DNA of 5,049 nt from Erysipelotrichaceae bacterium (lineage in GTDB: Bacteria > Bacillota_I > Bacilli_A > Erysipelotrichales > Erysipelotrichaceae), in NCBI GenBank assembly GCA_021442745.1, contig JABUSI010000327.1, forward strand, positions 1 through 5,049, given 5' to 3'. Positions 1 through 5,049 of the stretch are shown here, piece by piece. The position numbers and the translations under genes are program-made. The notes under the pieces were generated by a model. The model ran no database searches and had not been told where the DNA came from. It saw nothing but the letters and a program-made list of their open reading frames with translations. The stretch's first letter is position 1, and every line of letters begins with the position of its first letter.

Positions 1-1472
1 TGATTGTCGGCGGTAAAGGTCACCTGTGCACCGTTGGAACCGGCCTTGCCCCAGCCGCGGGATTCGCTGTTGCCGACAATGCGGATCAATGCACCTTCGG
101 TTTCGTGATTGATGATTTCCACATCAGACAGATGCAGGATGGCAGACGTATTGGTGAAATAGAAGACGTCACCGTTGTTTGAGAGGAGTTGTCCGCCGTT
201 CATGGTAAATTGTGCGGTACCGATTTCGGCATCGCCGGACATGGATTGATAAATCATCACGTTGTGGACGTTTTCGGCGGAACAGCTTCCCTTGTCGTCG
301 CTCATATTACCGGACACGATACAATCGTTCAAAGTAATGGAGTTCTTTCCTTCGATGACTAAGGCTTCGGAGTTGGCTGCTGTTAAATTCGCATCGGAAA
401 CGGTAATGTCTGCAGTGGAATAAACGGCCGGAGAGTTATAGCCGTTGGAGGTGTACGTTCCGTTCTGAACAACAACCGTTCCGCCACCGCGGTCGGAACG
501 AATGGCTGCAGAAGAGTTTCCGGACGTTGTTACGGTCAGATTGGTTGCGTGGGTTGTTCCGCCACCGGTTGTCTGAATACCGCCGGAATTGTCTTTGGTT
601 GTGGTGATAACGGTATCGGAAATGTTGACTACGGTACCGGTACCGTAACTGAAGATGCCGTTTCCGTTCTGGGCAGATGTCGTTACGGTAGCGTTGGTAA
701 TGGTAACCTGTGCACCGTTTGTGGCCAGTAAGCCGGCATTGACGCCGTAGAAGTCACCGTTTTCGGTATTGGAAGTAGCACCTGACTGTTTGTCTGCCGT
801 AACGTTTTCCAGCGTAACGGTGGCACCATCGATCCGCAGGGCGTTTTCATCATCACCGGTGGAGGTGTACGTATCACTGTATGTGCCGTCATCGGTAATC
901 GTTGTGGCAGCCGTACCCTGTACGACTTCGTTGGAACCGCCGAAACCTCCCGGATTTCCGCCCGGCATGCCGTTATTCATAACCATAGCGGACATTACCT
1001 TGTTCTTTTCTCCGGTTTGCAGAATCAGGATGGTGTCAACGGTAACGGAATCCATGTTGATGTCTGTGTTTTTCAAGTCAAAGGTTGCGGTTTCGTCAGT
1101 AGCGGTAAATTGTTGCATACCACCTTGCATACCATCTTGCATGTTACCCGGTAATTCCGGCGGGTTTCCGCCAGACGGATTGTTGTCTTCTCCGTCCGGT
1201 TTTTCCGGTGGCTGTTCGTTGCTCTGTGGCATCTGCGGATTGTTTCCGTTCGGATTGTCACCACCCGGCATCTGAGACGGTTGCTGCATATCGCCCGGCA
1301 TCTGACCGCCCGGCATTCCCGTCATCTCTCCTAACTGAAGAGTGACTTTGGTTCCTTTTACAGCCGTTACTTTTCCGGTAACGGTCTGATTGCTGTAATC
1401 TTTTTGTGTGTTGCAAGCAGTCAACGAACAAATGATGATTGCCATACATAAAAACAGTCGCAGTTTTTTCAT
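1..1472 (-). CDS. Surface lipoprotein with Met/Pro/Gly-rich insert and predicted parallel beta-helix (3' end outside window)
   Basis: The reverse strand is open from ATG at 1472 to the window edge: 490 complete codons and no stop, so the C-terminus is missing. Residues 1-20 form a lipoprotein signal peptide (MKK-R start, hydrophobic core, lipobox LTAC with Cys20), predicting export and lipid anchoring on the outer membrane face. Residues 29-49 (TVTGKVTAVKG-type) and 122-165 read as two halves of a small beta domain like the DUF5666/OB type, separated by a low-complexity insert at 51-121 rich in MPGG, Pro, Asn and Gln. A second short MPGGNPGGFGG linker lies at 169-179. From about 187 onward, many short Thr/Asn/Gly-rich strands of the type 'ATVTLENVTA' and 'AQVTITNATVTT' indicate a right-handed parallel beta-helix, as in polysaccharide-binding or adhesin-like proteins. 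GAGGA at 1480-1484, 7 bases upstream, supports the start. Carbohydrate binding or adhesion is inference; no catalytic residues are recognised. Confidence 0.85.
   Translation of the reverse strand, partial: MKKLRLFLCMAIIICSLTACNTQKDYSNQTVTGKVTAVKGTKVTLQLGEMTGMPGGQMPGDMQQPSQMPGGDNPNGNNPQMPQSNEQPPEKPDGEDNNPSGGNPPELPGNMQDGMQGGMQQFTATDETATFDLKNTDINMDSVTVDTILILQTGEKNKVMSAMVMNNGMPGGNPGGFGGSNEVVQGTAATTITDDGTYSDTYTSTGDDENALRIDGATVTLENVTADKQSGATSNTENGDFYGVNAGLLATNGAQVTITNATVTTSAQNGNGIFSYGTGTVVNISDTVITTTKDNSGGIQTTGGGTTHATNLTVTTSGNSSAAIRSDRGGGTVVVQNGTYTSNGYNSPAVYSTADITVSDANLTAANSEALVIEGKNSITLNDCIVSGNMSDDKGSCSAENVHNVMIYQSMSGDAEIGTAQFTMNGGQLLSNNGDVFYFTNTSAILHLSDVEIINHETEGALIRIVGNSESRGWGKAGSNGAQVTFTADN
1110..1322 (-). 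repeat. Met/Pro/Gly/Asn-rich low-complexity segment within the lipoprotein gene
   Basis: This encodes residues 51-121 of the lipoprotein. Degenerate MPGG, MPGD and QMP units are followed by an Asn/Pro/Glu-rich stretch and then NMQDGMQGGMQQ. The segment is probably disordered and sits between two beta-rich pieces that look like halves of one small domain. A shorter MPGG/GGFGG tract recurs at about 936-968. The units are imperfect at both DNA and protein level, so this is a compositional repeat rather than a clean tandem array. Confidence 0.7.
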
Positions 1473-1479
1473 ATTGATA

Positions 1480-1484
1480 TCCTC
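1480..1484 (-). promoter_or_regulatory. Ribosome binding site of the lipoprotein gene
   Basis: Reads GAGGA on the minus strand, 7 bases before the ATG at 1472. It fixes the start directly ahead of the MKK signal peptide. Confidence 0.7.
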
Positions 1485-1494
1485 GGTTTCTGTT

Positions 1495-1522
1495 ATCTTA
1501 TGCATACACTGTAGTCTTCCAA
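1495..1522 (-). promoter_or_regulatory. Candidate promoter for the lipoprotein gene (weak)
   Basis: On the minus strand TTGGAA (1517-1522, 4 of 6 matches to the -35 consensus) is followed after 16 bases by TAAGAT (1495-1500, 4 of 6 matches to the -10 consensus). The implied transcript would start near 1488, leaving a leader of about 16 bases that just includes the ribosome binding site. The matches are modest, and a promoter further right (to about 1590) cannot be excluded. Confidence 0.3.
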
Positions 1523-1589
1523 CATTAAATAAAGATGAAAATAACAGACATATGCACAGAAAAGGTATTTACATACAGTTTACGTGGTT

Positions 1590-1618
1590 TTGATATAATG
1601 CGGAAGACTTGGTATAAT
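1590..1618 (+). promoter_or_regulatory. Sigma-A-type promoter for the HAD/DUF975 operon
   Basis: TTGATA (1590-1595, one mismatch to TTGACA) and a perfect TATAAT (1613-1618) are separated by 17 bases. The expected start is near 1625, just ahead of the ribosome binding site at 1631. A second TATAAT at 1594-1599 overlaps the -35 but has no good -35 of its own at normal spacing. The near-consensus boxes suggest constitutive expression. Confidence 0.8.
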
Positions 1619-1630
1619 ATACTGCGTCTG

Positions 1631-1636
1631 AAGGAG
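1631..1636 (+). promoter_or_regulatory. Ribosome binding site deciding the TTG start of the HAD gene
   Basis: AAGGAG lies 9 bases before TTG at 1646. No ATG or GTG stands between it and the HAD motif I at a usable distance, so the TTG start is well supported. Confidence 0.8.
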
Positions 1637-1645
1637 TGATTATTT

Positions 1646-2506
1646 TTGATTAAATTATTAGTGAGTGACCTGGACGGGACGTTTCTGATGCCCAAACCAA
1701 TCAATGGGAAGACGGTCAGTGAAGAAAACTACAATGCCATGATGAAATTCCGGGAAGCGGGCGGAACGTTTGTGACAGCCAGCGGAAGACATCATGAGTT
1801 CTCGTATACATTAATGGAAGAACTGGGATTCAAGTTTGATATGATCGGTACCAACGGGGCAACCTTGATTCATAAGAACTGCCTGGTGGAACACAATCAT
1901 CCGGAACGGCATATCGTCCGTAAGGTTGTGGAAGAGTTAACGAAGCCGGAATACGGGGATGATCTGGAAGTACTGGCAACGGATCTGTCGTTTACGTATA
2001 TTTTCGGGGATCCGAAGTCCTGGGTTATGGACATGTTCATTGAGATTCAGAATAACGGATTGGGTGCGTCATTGACGGAGGTCCCGTTACTGGATTGGCT
2101 GAATGACCGGAAACGTCCGGATATTACCTGTTTAAGTGTGGCGGTAAAAGATCCGGCCAGACTGGACGAATGGATTGATTTTCTGCGGGAAAAGTTTGAC
2201 CGGTATTTTGACATTTATGCCTCCAGTTCCCGTTTTATTGAAATGATGCGTCCGGGTATCAACAAGGGACACGGTGTTCGTTCGATTATGGCGTTGTACG
2301 GATTGGAAGAACATGAAGTTGCGGTTGTCGGAGATAACCAGAATGACATTTCGATGTTCTTTGCGACACCGAACAGCTATTGTATGGCAACGGCTAAACC
2401 GGCGGTACAGAAGTATGCTCATAAGGTTGTAAACAGCGTTGCCGAAGTCATCGAAGATATTATGAGGAAGAACGAAGCGGAGAGAATCAGCAAAGGAGGA
2501 TTCTGA
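1646..2506 (+). CDS. Cof-type HAD-superfamily (class IIB) phosphatase
   Basis: A 286-residue cytosolic Mg-dependent phosphohydrolase of the Cof/YidA-like group, which act on sugar phosphates, nucleotides or related small phosphate esters. All four HAD motifs are visible. Motif I is DLDGT with nucleophile Asp8 and acid/base Asp10. Motif II is TASGR with Ser46. Motif III Lys207 lies in PGINKG. Motif IV is GDNQND with metal-binding Asp230 and Asp234. The residues between motifs II and III (about 85-200) form the C2-type cap that sets substrate choice. Length is typical for the family. The start is TTG at 1646, chosen because AAGGAG (1631-1636) lies 9 bases upstream and the core strand before motif I begins at once (MIKLLVSD). 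The next gene starts one base after the stop, so both are co-transcribed. The family is certain; the substrate cannot be read from sequence. Confidence 0.95.
   Translation: MIKLLVSDLDGTFLMPKPINGKTVSEENYNAMMKFREAGGTFVTASGRHHEFSYTLMEELGFKFDMIGTNGATLIHKNCLVEHNHPERHIVRKVVEELTKPEYGDDLEVLATDLSFTYIFGDPKSWVMDMFIEIQNNGLGASLTEVPLLDWLNDRKRPDITCLSVAVKDPARLDEWIDFLREKFDRYFDIYASSSRFIEMMRPGINKGHGVRSIMALYGLEEHEVAVVGDNQNDISMFFATPNSYCMATAKPAVQKYAHKVVNSVAEVIEDIMRKNEAERISKGGF
2492..2500 (+). promoter_or_regulatory. Ribosome binding site of the DUF975 gene, inside the HAD 3' end
   Basis: AAAGGAGGA is a near-perfect anti-16S match 7 bases before the ATG at 2508. It encodes the last residues (KGG) of the HAD protein, which suggests tight translational coupling. 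Confidence 0.8.
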
Positions 2507-2507
2507 T

Positions 2508-3251
2508 ATGTTTACAAGTAAAAATATGAGAGCCAGGGCACGGGCGGTATTGAAGGATTATTACTGGCATTTATTGCCGCTGACCCTGATGCTTGTGATT
2601 CTAAAAGGCGGATTGTTCGGTGTGGATGCCGTAACGGATGAATATAACGACATTCATTATCTGTTTCGGGTATTAAACGAAAATTTCGAATTCCAGATGA
2701 CACCGACCATTGCGAAATGGCTTGCCGTCGGTGGCGTCGCAGCGGCCATTCTTACCATTTTCTTTACCAGCGTATTGTCGTATGGTGTGAAAAACTGTTG
2801 TGTTGCCTGCTCGCGCGGTAAGTTTGATGACTATGACGTATTCTGCGGATTCCGGTCGGATTATCTTCATAAAGTATGGGTATTCTTCTTTACCGGTGTG
2901 AAAGTAGTCTTGTGGTCATTGCTGCTGATTATACCGGGACTTGTGAAGGCATACGAATACAGCATGATTCCGTATATTATGCACGACCATCCGGAATATA
3001 CGACGAAAGAACTGTTTGCGGCATCCAAGAAGATTACTGCCGGAAACAAGATGAATCTGTTCAAACTGGACCTGTCCTTTATCGGATGGTACATTCTGGT
3101 GATGTTTCTGGATCTGTGGACGTTCGGATGTGCAAGTTTCTTCTTGAATCCGTATACCATGCAAGCCAATGCCGAAGCGTATCTGTATCTGGATGATTTC
3201 CGGAAAGAACCGGAACAGGAAGAACAATATATATGGGAACAAGCCGAGTAA
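2508..3251 (+). CDS. DUF975 family integral membrane protein
   Basis: A 247-residue membrane protein of the DUF975 family, which is widespread in Bacillota and has no established biochemical role. Family hallmarks are the N-terminal amphipathic start (SKNMRARARAVLKDYYW), the FDDYDVFCGFR segment near 106-116, the central LLIIPGLVKAYEYSMIPYIMHDHP (about 139-161), the SKKITAGNK stretch (173-181) and the LDLSFIGWYIL helix (187-197) followed by NPYTMQANAEAY. Likely membrane helices are about 21-38, 71-92, 125-147 and 187-212; there is no cleavable signal peptide. The C-terminal tail is acidic (EPEQEEQ). It starts one base after the HAD stop with a strong ribosome binding site, and the operon terminator overlaps its last codons. 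Family assignment is firm; a role in the cell envelope or transport is only a guess. Confidence 0.92.
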   Translation: MFTSKNMRARARAVLKDYYWHLLPLTLMLVILKGGLFGVDAVTDEYNDIHYLFRVLNENFEFQMTPTIAKWLAVGGVAAAILTIFFTSVLSYGVKNCCVACSRGKFDDYDVFCGFRSDYLHKVWVFFFTGVKVVLWSLLLIIPGLVKAYEYSMIPYIMHDHPEYTTKELFAASKKITAGNKMNLFKLDLSFIGWYILVMFLDLWTFGCASFFLNPYTMQANAEAYLYLDDFRKEPEQEEQYIWEQAE

Positions 3252-3264
3252 CATCGGCTTTTTT
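3241..3264 (+). terminator. Intrinsic terminator of the HAD/DUF975 operon
   Basis: The 7-bp stem AAGCCGA (3241-3247) pairs with TCGGCTT (3254-3260) around a 6-base loop, and a run of six T ends at 3264. The DUF975 stop codon TAA (3249-3251) sits in the loop, and the upstream arm encodes its last residues. The stem is short but perfectly paired. Confidence 0.85.
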
Positions 3265-3273
3265 CATGAAAAG

Positions 3274-3358
3274 TGAAAATCAGGGAATGAAATTGGTGAA
3301 AAACACGGAATGAAAATAGCGAAAAACACGGAATGGAATTGATGAAAATCAGGGAATG
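3274..3358 (+). repeat. Four tandem copies of a 16-bp motif at exact 23-bp period
   Basis: The motif YGAAAAWCASGGAATG begins at 3274, 3297, 3320 and 3343, each exactly 23 bp from the last. Copies 1 and 4 are identical to each other (TCAGG core). Copies 2 and 3 share an ACACG core and differ only at the first base. The 7-bp spacers are AT-rich and less conserved. The array fills the gap between the upstream terminator and the ATPase promoter; copy 4 covers the end of the -35 box and most of the spacer. The spacing of about 2.2 helical turns and this position suggest a multi-site operator for a DNA-binding protein. The binding protein is unknown. It is not CRISPR-like because the spacers are far too short. 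Confidence 0.85.
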
Positions 3359-3367
3359 GGGTATACT
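3339..3367 (+). promoter_or_regulatory. Promoter of the ATPase/HD operon
   Basis: TTGATG (3339-3344) and TATACT (3362-3367) are separated by 17 bases. Transcription is expected to start near 3375, giving a leader of only about 17 bases before ATG at 3392. The -35 box and spacer lie within the fourth tandem motif copy, so a protein bound there should affect this promoter. Confidence 0.75.
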
Positions 3368-3378
3368 GTATACATGTA
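3361..3378 (+). promoter_or_regulatory. Overlapping short palindromes at the -10/start region (possible operator)
   Basis: GTATAC-T-GTATAC (3361-3373) is a 13-base inverted repeat built from two self-complementary hexamers. TGTATACA (3367-3374) and TACATGTA (3371-3378) are further overlapping palindromes. They cover the -10 box and the expected start of transcription, a classic repressor position, but AT-rich promoter DNA can produce these by chance. Confidence 0.35.
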
Positions 3379-3385
3379 AGGAGGG
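3378..3385 (+). promoter_or_regulatory. Ribosome binding site of the ATPase gene
   Basis: AAGGAGGG lies 6 bases before the ATG at 3392. It sets this start over the upstream ATGs that occur inside the repeat array in another frame. Confidence 0.8.
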
Positions 3386-3391
3386 ATTTTC

Positions 3392-4669
3392 ATGCTTACT
3401 CCGGAGGGATATAAGCCTCGGCTTAAGGAAAAGAAACTGGATGAATATCAGAAAGTGTTCGGAGCTGTCTGTATTGAGGGCCCGAAATTTTGCGGAAAAA
3501 CCTGGATGGCAATGACCCGTTCAGAGAGTGCAGTGTATCTGGGAAATCCAAAGAATAATTTCCAGATGCGTACGATGGCGGAAATCAGCCCGGAATCGGT
3601 ATTACAGGGACCGTATCCGAAATTGCTTGATGAGTGGCAGGAAGTGCCTCCGTTATGGGATGCGGTTCGCTTTTCGGTAGATCAGGGTACACAAAAAGGA
3701 ATGTACCTGTTAACGGGTTCTGCGACGCCGAATCACAAGGGAATTCTTCATAGCGGTACGGGAAGAATCGGAAAACTGAAAATGAATACCATGTCTTTGT
3801 ATGAGACGGGTGATTCTTCGGGACAGGTTTCCTTGAAGAGTCTGTTTGATGGTTCCTTTCAGCCGGTTGTAACGGATGAAGTCACAGTATCGCAACTGAT
3901 TCATTACGTTGTCCGAGGAGGATGGCCGGGAAATTTGCAGACTCCTGCACAATTGAGCGGAGTTGTCGCAACCGAATATCTGAAGACCGTTGTTGATGAC
4001 GATATGTATAAGACGGACGGTATCCGGAGAGATGCCGGAAGAATATGGGCACTTTTGCATTCTTTGGGAAGAAATGAATGTACGTTAGCCGGTAATACAA
4101 CAATTCAAAGAGATATCAATGCGGCAGATGGTATGGAACTTGACACAAAGACAATTGCTCAGTATCTGGATATATTCACAAGATTATTCCTCCTTGACAA
4201 TCAACCGGCATACAATCCGAATCTGCGTTCTTCCCGCCGGGTTCTGAAACAGGAAAAAAGGCATTTCACGGATCCGTCATTAGCCGTGGCGGCTCTCGGG
4301 GCGACGGAAGACATGTTGTATAACGATTTACAGACATTCGGATTTCTGTTTGAAAGTCTTTGTACACACGACTTGAAAATCTATGCGGAATATCATGACG
4401 CAAGCTTGTTTCATTTCCGTGATGAAAAAGGAAATGAAGCAGATGCGATTGTAGAATTTCCGGATGGAACATGGGGAGCATTCGAGGTGAAACTGGGGGC
4501 TAATAAAATCGAAGAGGCGGCTGCAAGTCTGTTGAAACTGAAGGCAATTATGGAAAAGGAATCCGATAAAGCACCGTCGGTTTTGTGTGTACTATGCGGA
4601 ATGACAAACATGGCATATAAACGGCCGGATGGCGTATATGTTGTACCGATTACCGCATTGAAACCGTAG
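3392..4669 (+). CDS. AAA-type ATPase with DUF4143 C-terminal domain
   Basis: A 425-residue, presumably cytosolic ATPase of the AAA_14-DUF4143 architecture, common and often multi-copy in gut Bacillota and Bacteroidota; its role is not established. Walker A is GPKFCGKT (30-37) with Lys36 and Thr37. Walker B is LLDEW (78-82) with Asp80 and Glu81. A sensor-like strand, LLTGSATP, lies at 106-113. A conserved Gly/Arg segment, SGTGRIGKLKMNTMSLYETG, lies at 121-140. The DUF4143 part includes VVRGGWPG (173-180) and a helical region to about 320. Near the end, FLFESL (318-323), EADAIVE (349-355) and FEVKLG (364-369) match a PD-(D/E)XK-like nuclease fold, with candidate residues Glu321, Asp351, Glu365 and Lys367. 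Length is typical and the gene is intact. It has its own repeat-bearing promoter and is followed after 12 bases by an HD hydrolase gene. Nuclease activity and any defence or mobile-element role are inference. Confidence 0.92.
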   Translation: MLTPEGYKPRLKEKKLDEYQKVFGAVCIEGPKFCGKTWMAMTRSESAVYLGNPKNNFQMRTMAEISPESVLQGPYPKLLDEWQEVPPLWDAVRFSVDQGTQKGMYLLTGSATPNHKGILHSGTGRIGKLKMNTMSLYETGDSSGQVSLKSLFDGSFQPVVTDEVTVSQLIHYVVRGGWPGNLQTPAQLSGVVATEYLKTVVDDDMYKTDGIRRDAGRIWALLHSLGRNECTLAGNTTIQRDINAADGMELDTKTIAQYLDIFTRLFLLDNQPAYNPNLRSSRRVLKQEKRHFTDPSLAVAALGATEDMLYNDLQTFGFLFESLCTHDLKIYAEYHDASLFHFRDEKGNEADAIVEFPDGTWGAFEVKLGANKIEEAAASLLKLKAIMEKESDKAPSVLCVLCGMTNMAYKRPDGVYVVPITALKP

Positions 4670-4675
4670 AAAGGG
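4669..4675 (+). promoter_or_regulatory. Ribosome binding site of the HD-domain gene
   Basis: GAAAGGG lies 6 bases before ATG at 4682 and overlaps the last base of the ATPase stop codon. It is weaker than the other sites in the window. The 12-base gap and lack of a terminator indicate co-transcription with the ATPase. Confidence 0.6.
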
Positions 4676-4681
4676 TTTGAT

Positions 4682-5049
4682 ATGTCTAAGGAACAAAAAG
4701 TAATACAGTATTACGTAACATGTAATACGTTAAAAAACGTCATTCGTACCGGATGGAAAGACTGGAATGTGAAACGGGAACGTCTGGAAAGTGTGGCGGA
4801 ACATATTTTCGGGGTTCAGATGCTGGCCATTGCGATGATGTCGGAATATGAATATGACCTGGATATGATGAAGGTGGTATATATGCTGGCGATTCATGAA
4901 CTGGGGGAAACGGTCATCGGGGATATTACGCAGTTTGATATGGACCACGAAGAAAAAGAACGGCTGGAACACGAAGCCGTTCATGCGATACTAAAAGATT
5001 TACTGGATGGGGAATATATTGAACAGTTGTTTCTGGAATTTGATGCACA
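4682..5049 (+). CDS. HD-domain phosphohydrolase, YfbR/HD_3-like (3' end outside window)
   Basis: The first 122 codons are present and the frame is open at the right edge. The protein begins MSKEQKVIQYYVTCNTLKNVIRTGW. It then shows the order of metal-binding HD motifs: RLESVAEH (34-41, His41), the AIHELGE segment (70-76, His72 and Glu73) and GDIT (80-83, Asp81). This matches small cytosolic HD hydrolases related to 5'-deoxynucleotidase YfbR, which remove phosphate from deoxynucleoside monophosphates. The usual His-Asp pair is His-Glu here. The C-terminal motif Asp of the family would lie beyond the window, so completeness cannot be judged. It follows the ATPase gene by 12 bases. Superfamily assignment is firm; nucleotidase activity is inference. 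Confidence 0.85.
   Translation, partial: MSKEQKVIQYYVTCNTLKNVIRTGWKDWNVKRERLESVAEHIFGVQMLAIAMMSEYEYDLDMMKVVYMLAIHELGETVIGDITQFDMDHEEKERLEHEAVHAILKDLLDGEYIEQLFLEFDA

Noticed and set aside
769..1275. 168-residue plus-strand open frame
   Set aside because: It lies wholly antisense to the lipoprotein gene, has no ribosome binding site, and its Pro/Ser/Gly/Phe-rich content is the complement of the Met-Pro-Gly and Thr-Asn repeats.
1408..1593. Plus-strand open frame across the divergent intergenic region
   Set aside because: It begins inside the antisense of the lipoprotein signal peptide, has no ribosome binding site and overlaps both promoters.
1594..1599. Second perfect TATAAT as a separate -10 box
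   Set aside because: The nearest -35-like hexamers (TTTACA at 1568, TTTACG at 1579) give spacings of 20 and 9 bases, worse than the 17-base promoter that uses TATAAT at 1613.
2876..3254. Overlapping open frames of about 100 residues on both strands within the DUF975 gene
   Set aside because: They are out-of-frame shadows of a clear family member and lack ribosome binding sites or recognisable domains.
3274..3358. CRISPR array or plasmid iterons
   Set aside because: The 7-bp spacers are far too short for CRISPR. No replication initiator gene or AT-rich melting region accompanies the repeats, and they abut a normal promoter.
3333..3515. 60-residue frame starting in the tandem repeat array
   Set aside because: Its ATG lies in repeat DNA upstream of the expected transcription start, it has no ribosome binding site, and it overlaps the ATPase in another frame.

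Overview
The window looks like chromosomal DNA from a Gram-positive bacterium of the Bacillota, probably a gut-type Erysipelotrichia or Clostridia. The reasons are strong AAGGAG-type ribosome binding sites, sigma-A-like promoters, a short hairpin/T-run terminator, a lipobox protein rich in Met-Pro-Gly, and the families present (DUF975, Cof-type HAD, AAA-DUF4143 ATPase). This placement is inference; no rRNA or other taxonomic marker is present.

Layout. Positions 1-1472 (minus strand) hold the first 490 codons of a surface lipoprotein predicted to carry a parallel beta-helix; its C-terminus lies beyond the left edge. A 173-bp divergent intergenic region (1473-1645) holds a near-consensus promoter reading right and a weaker candidate reading left. 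Positions 1646-3251 (plus) are a two-gene operon: a Cof-type HAD phosphatase with a TTG start, then, one base later, a DUF975 membrane protein. This operon ends in an intrinsic terminator whose hairpin loop contains the DUF975 stop codon.

A 127-bp gap (3265-3391) contains the most distinctive non-coding structure: four tandem copies of a 16-bp motif at an exact 23-bp period. They run into a promoter with TTGATG and TATACT at 17-bp spacing, followed by overlapping palindromes at the -10. This promoter drives a second operon: an AAA ATPase with a DUF4143/PD-(D/E)XK-like C-terminus (3392-4669), then after 12 bp an HD-domain phosphohydrolase (from 4682) that is cut by the right edge.

Working together. 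The HAD phosphatase and DUF975 protein are clearly co-transcribed, but no shared pathway is evident. The ATPase and HD hydrolase are probably co-transcribed from the repeat-bearing promoter. The repeats look like a multi-site operator, possibly for autoregulation by the ATPase or for an unlinked regulator. No RNA gene, CRISPR array, insertion sequence or replication origin was recognised.
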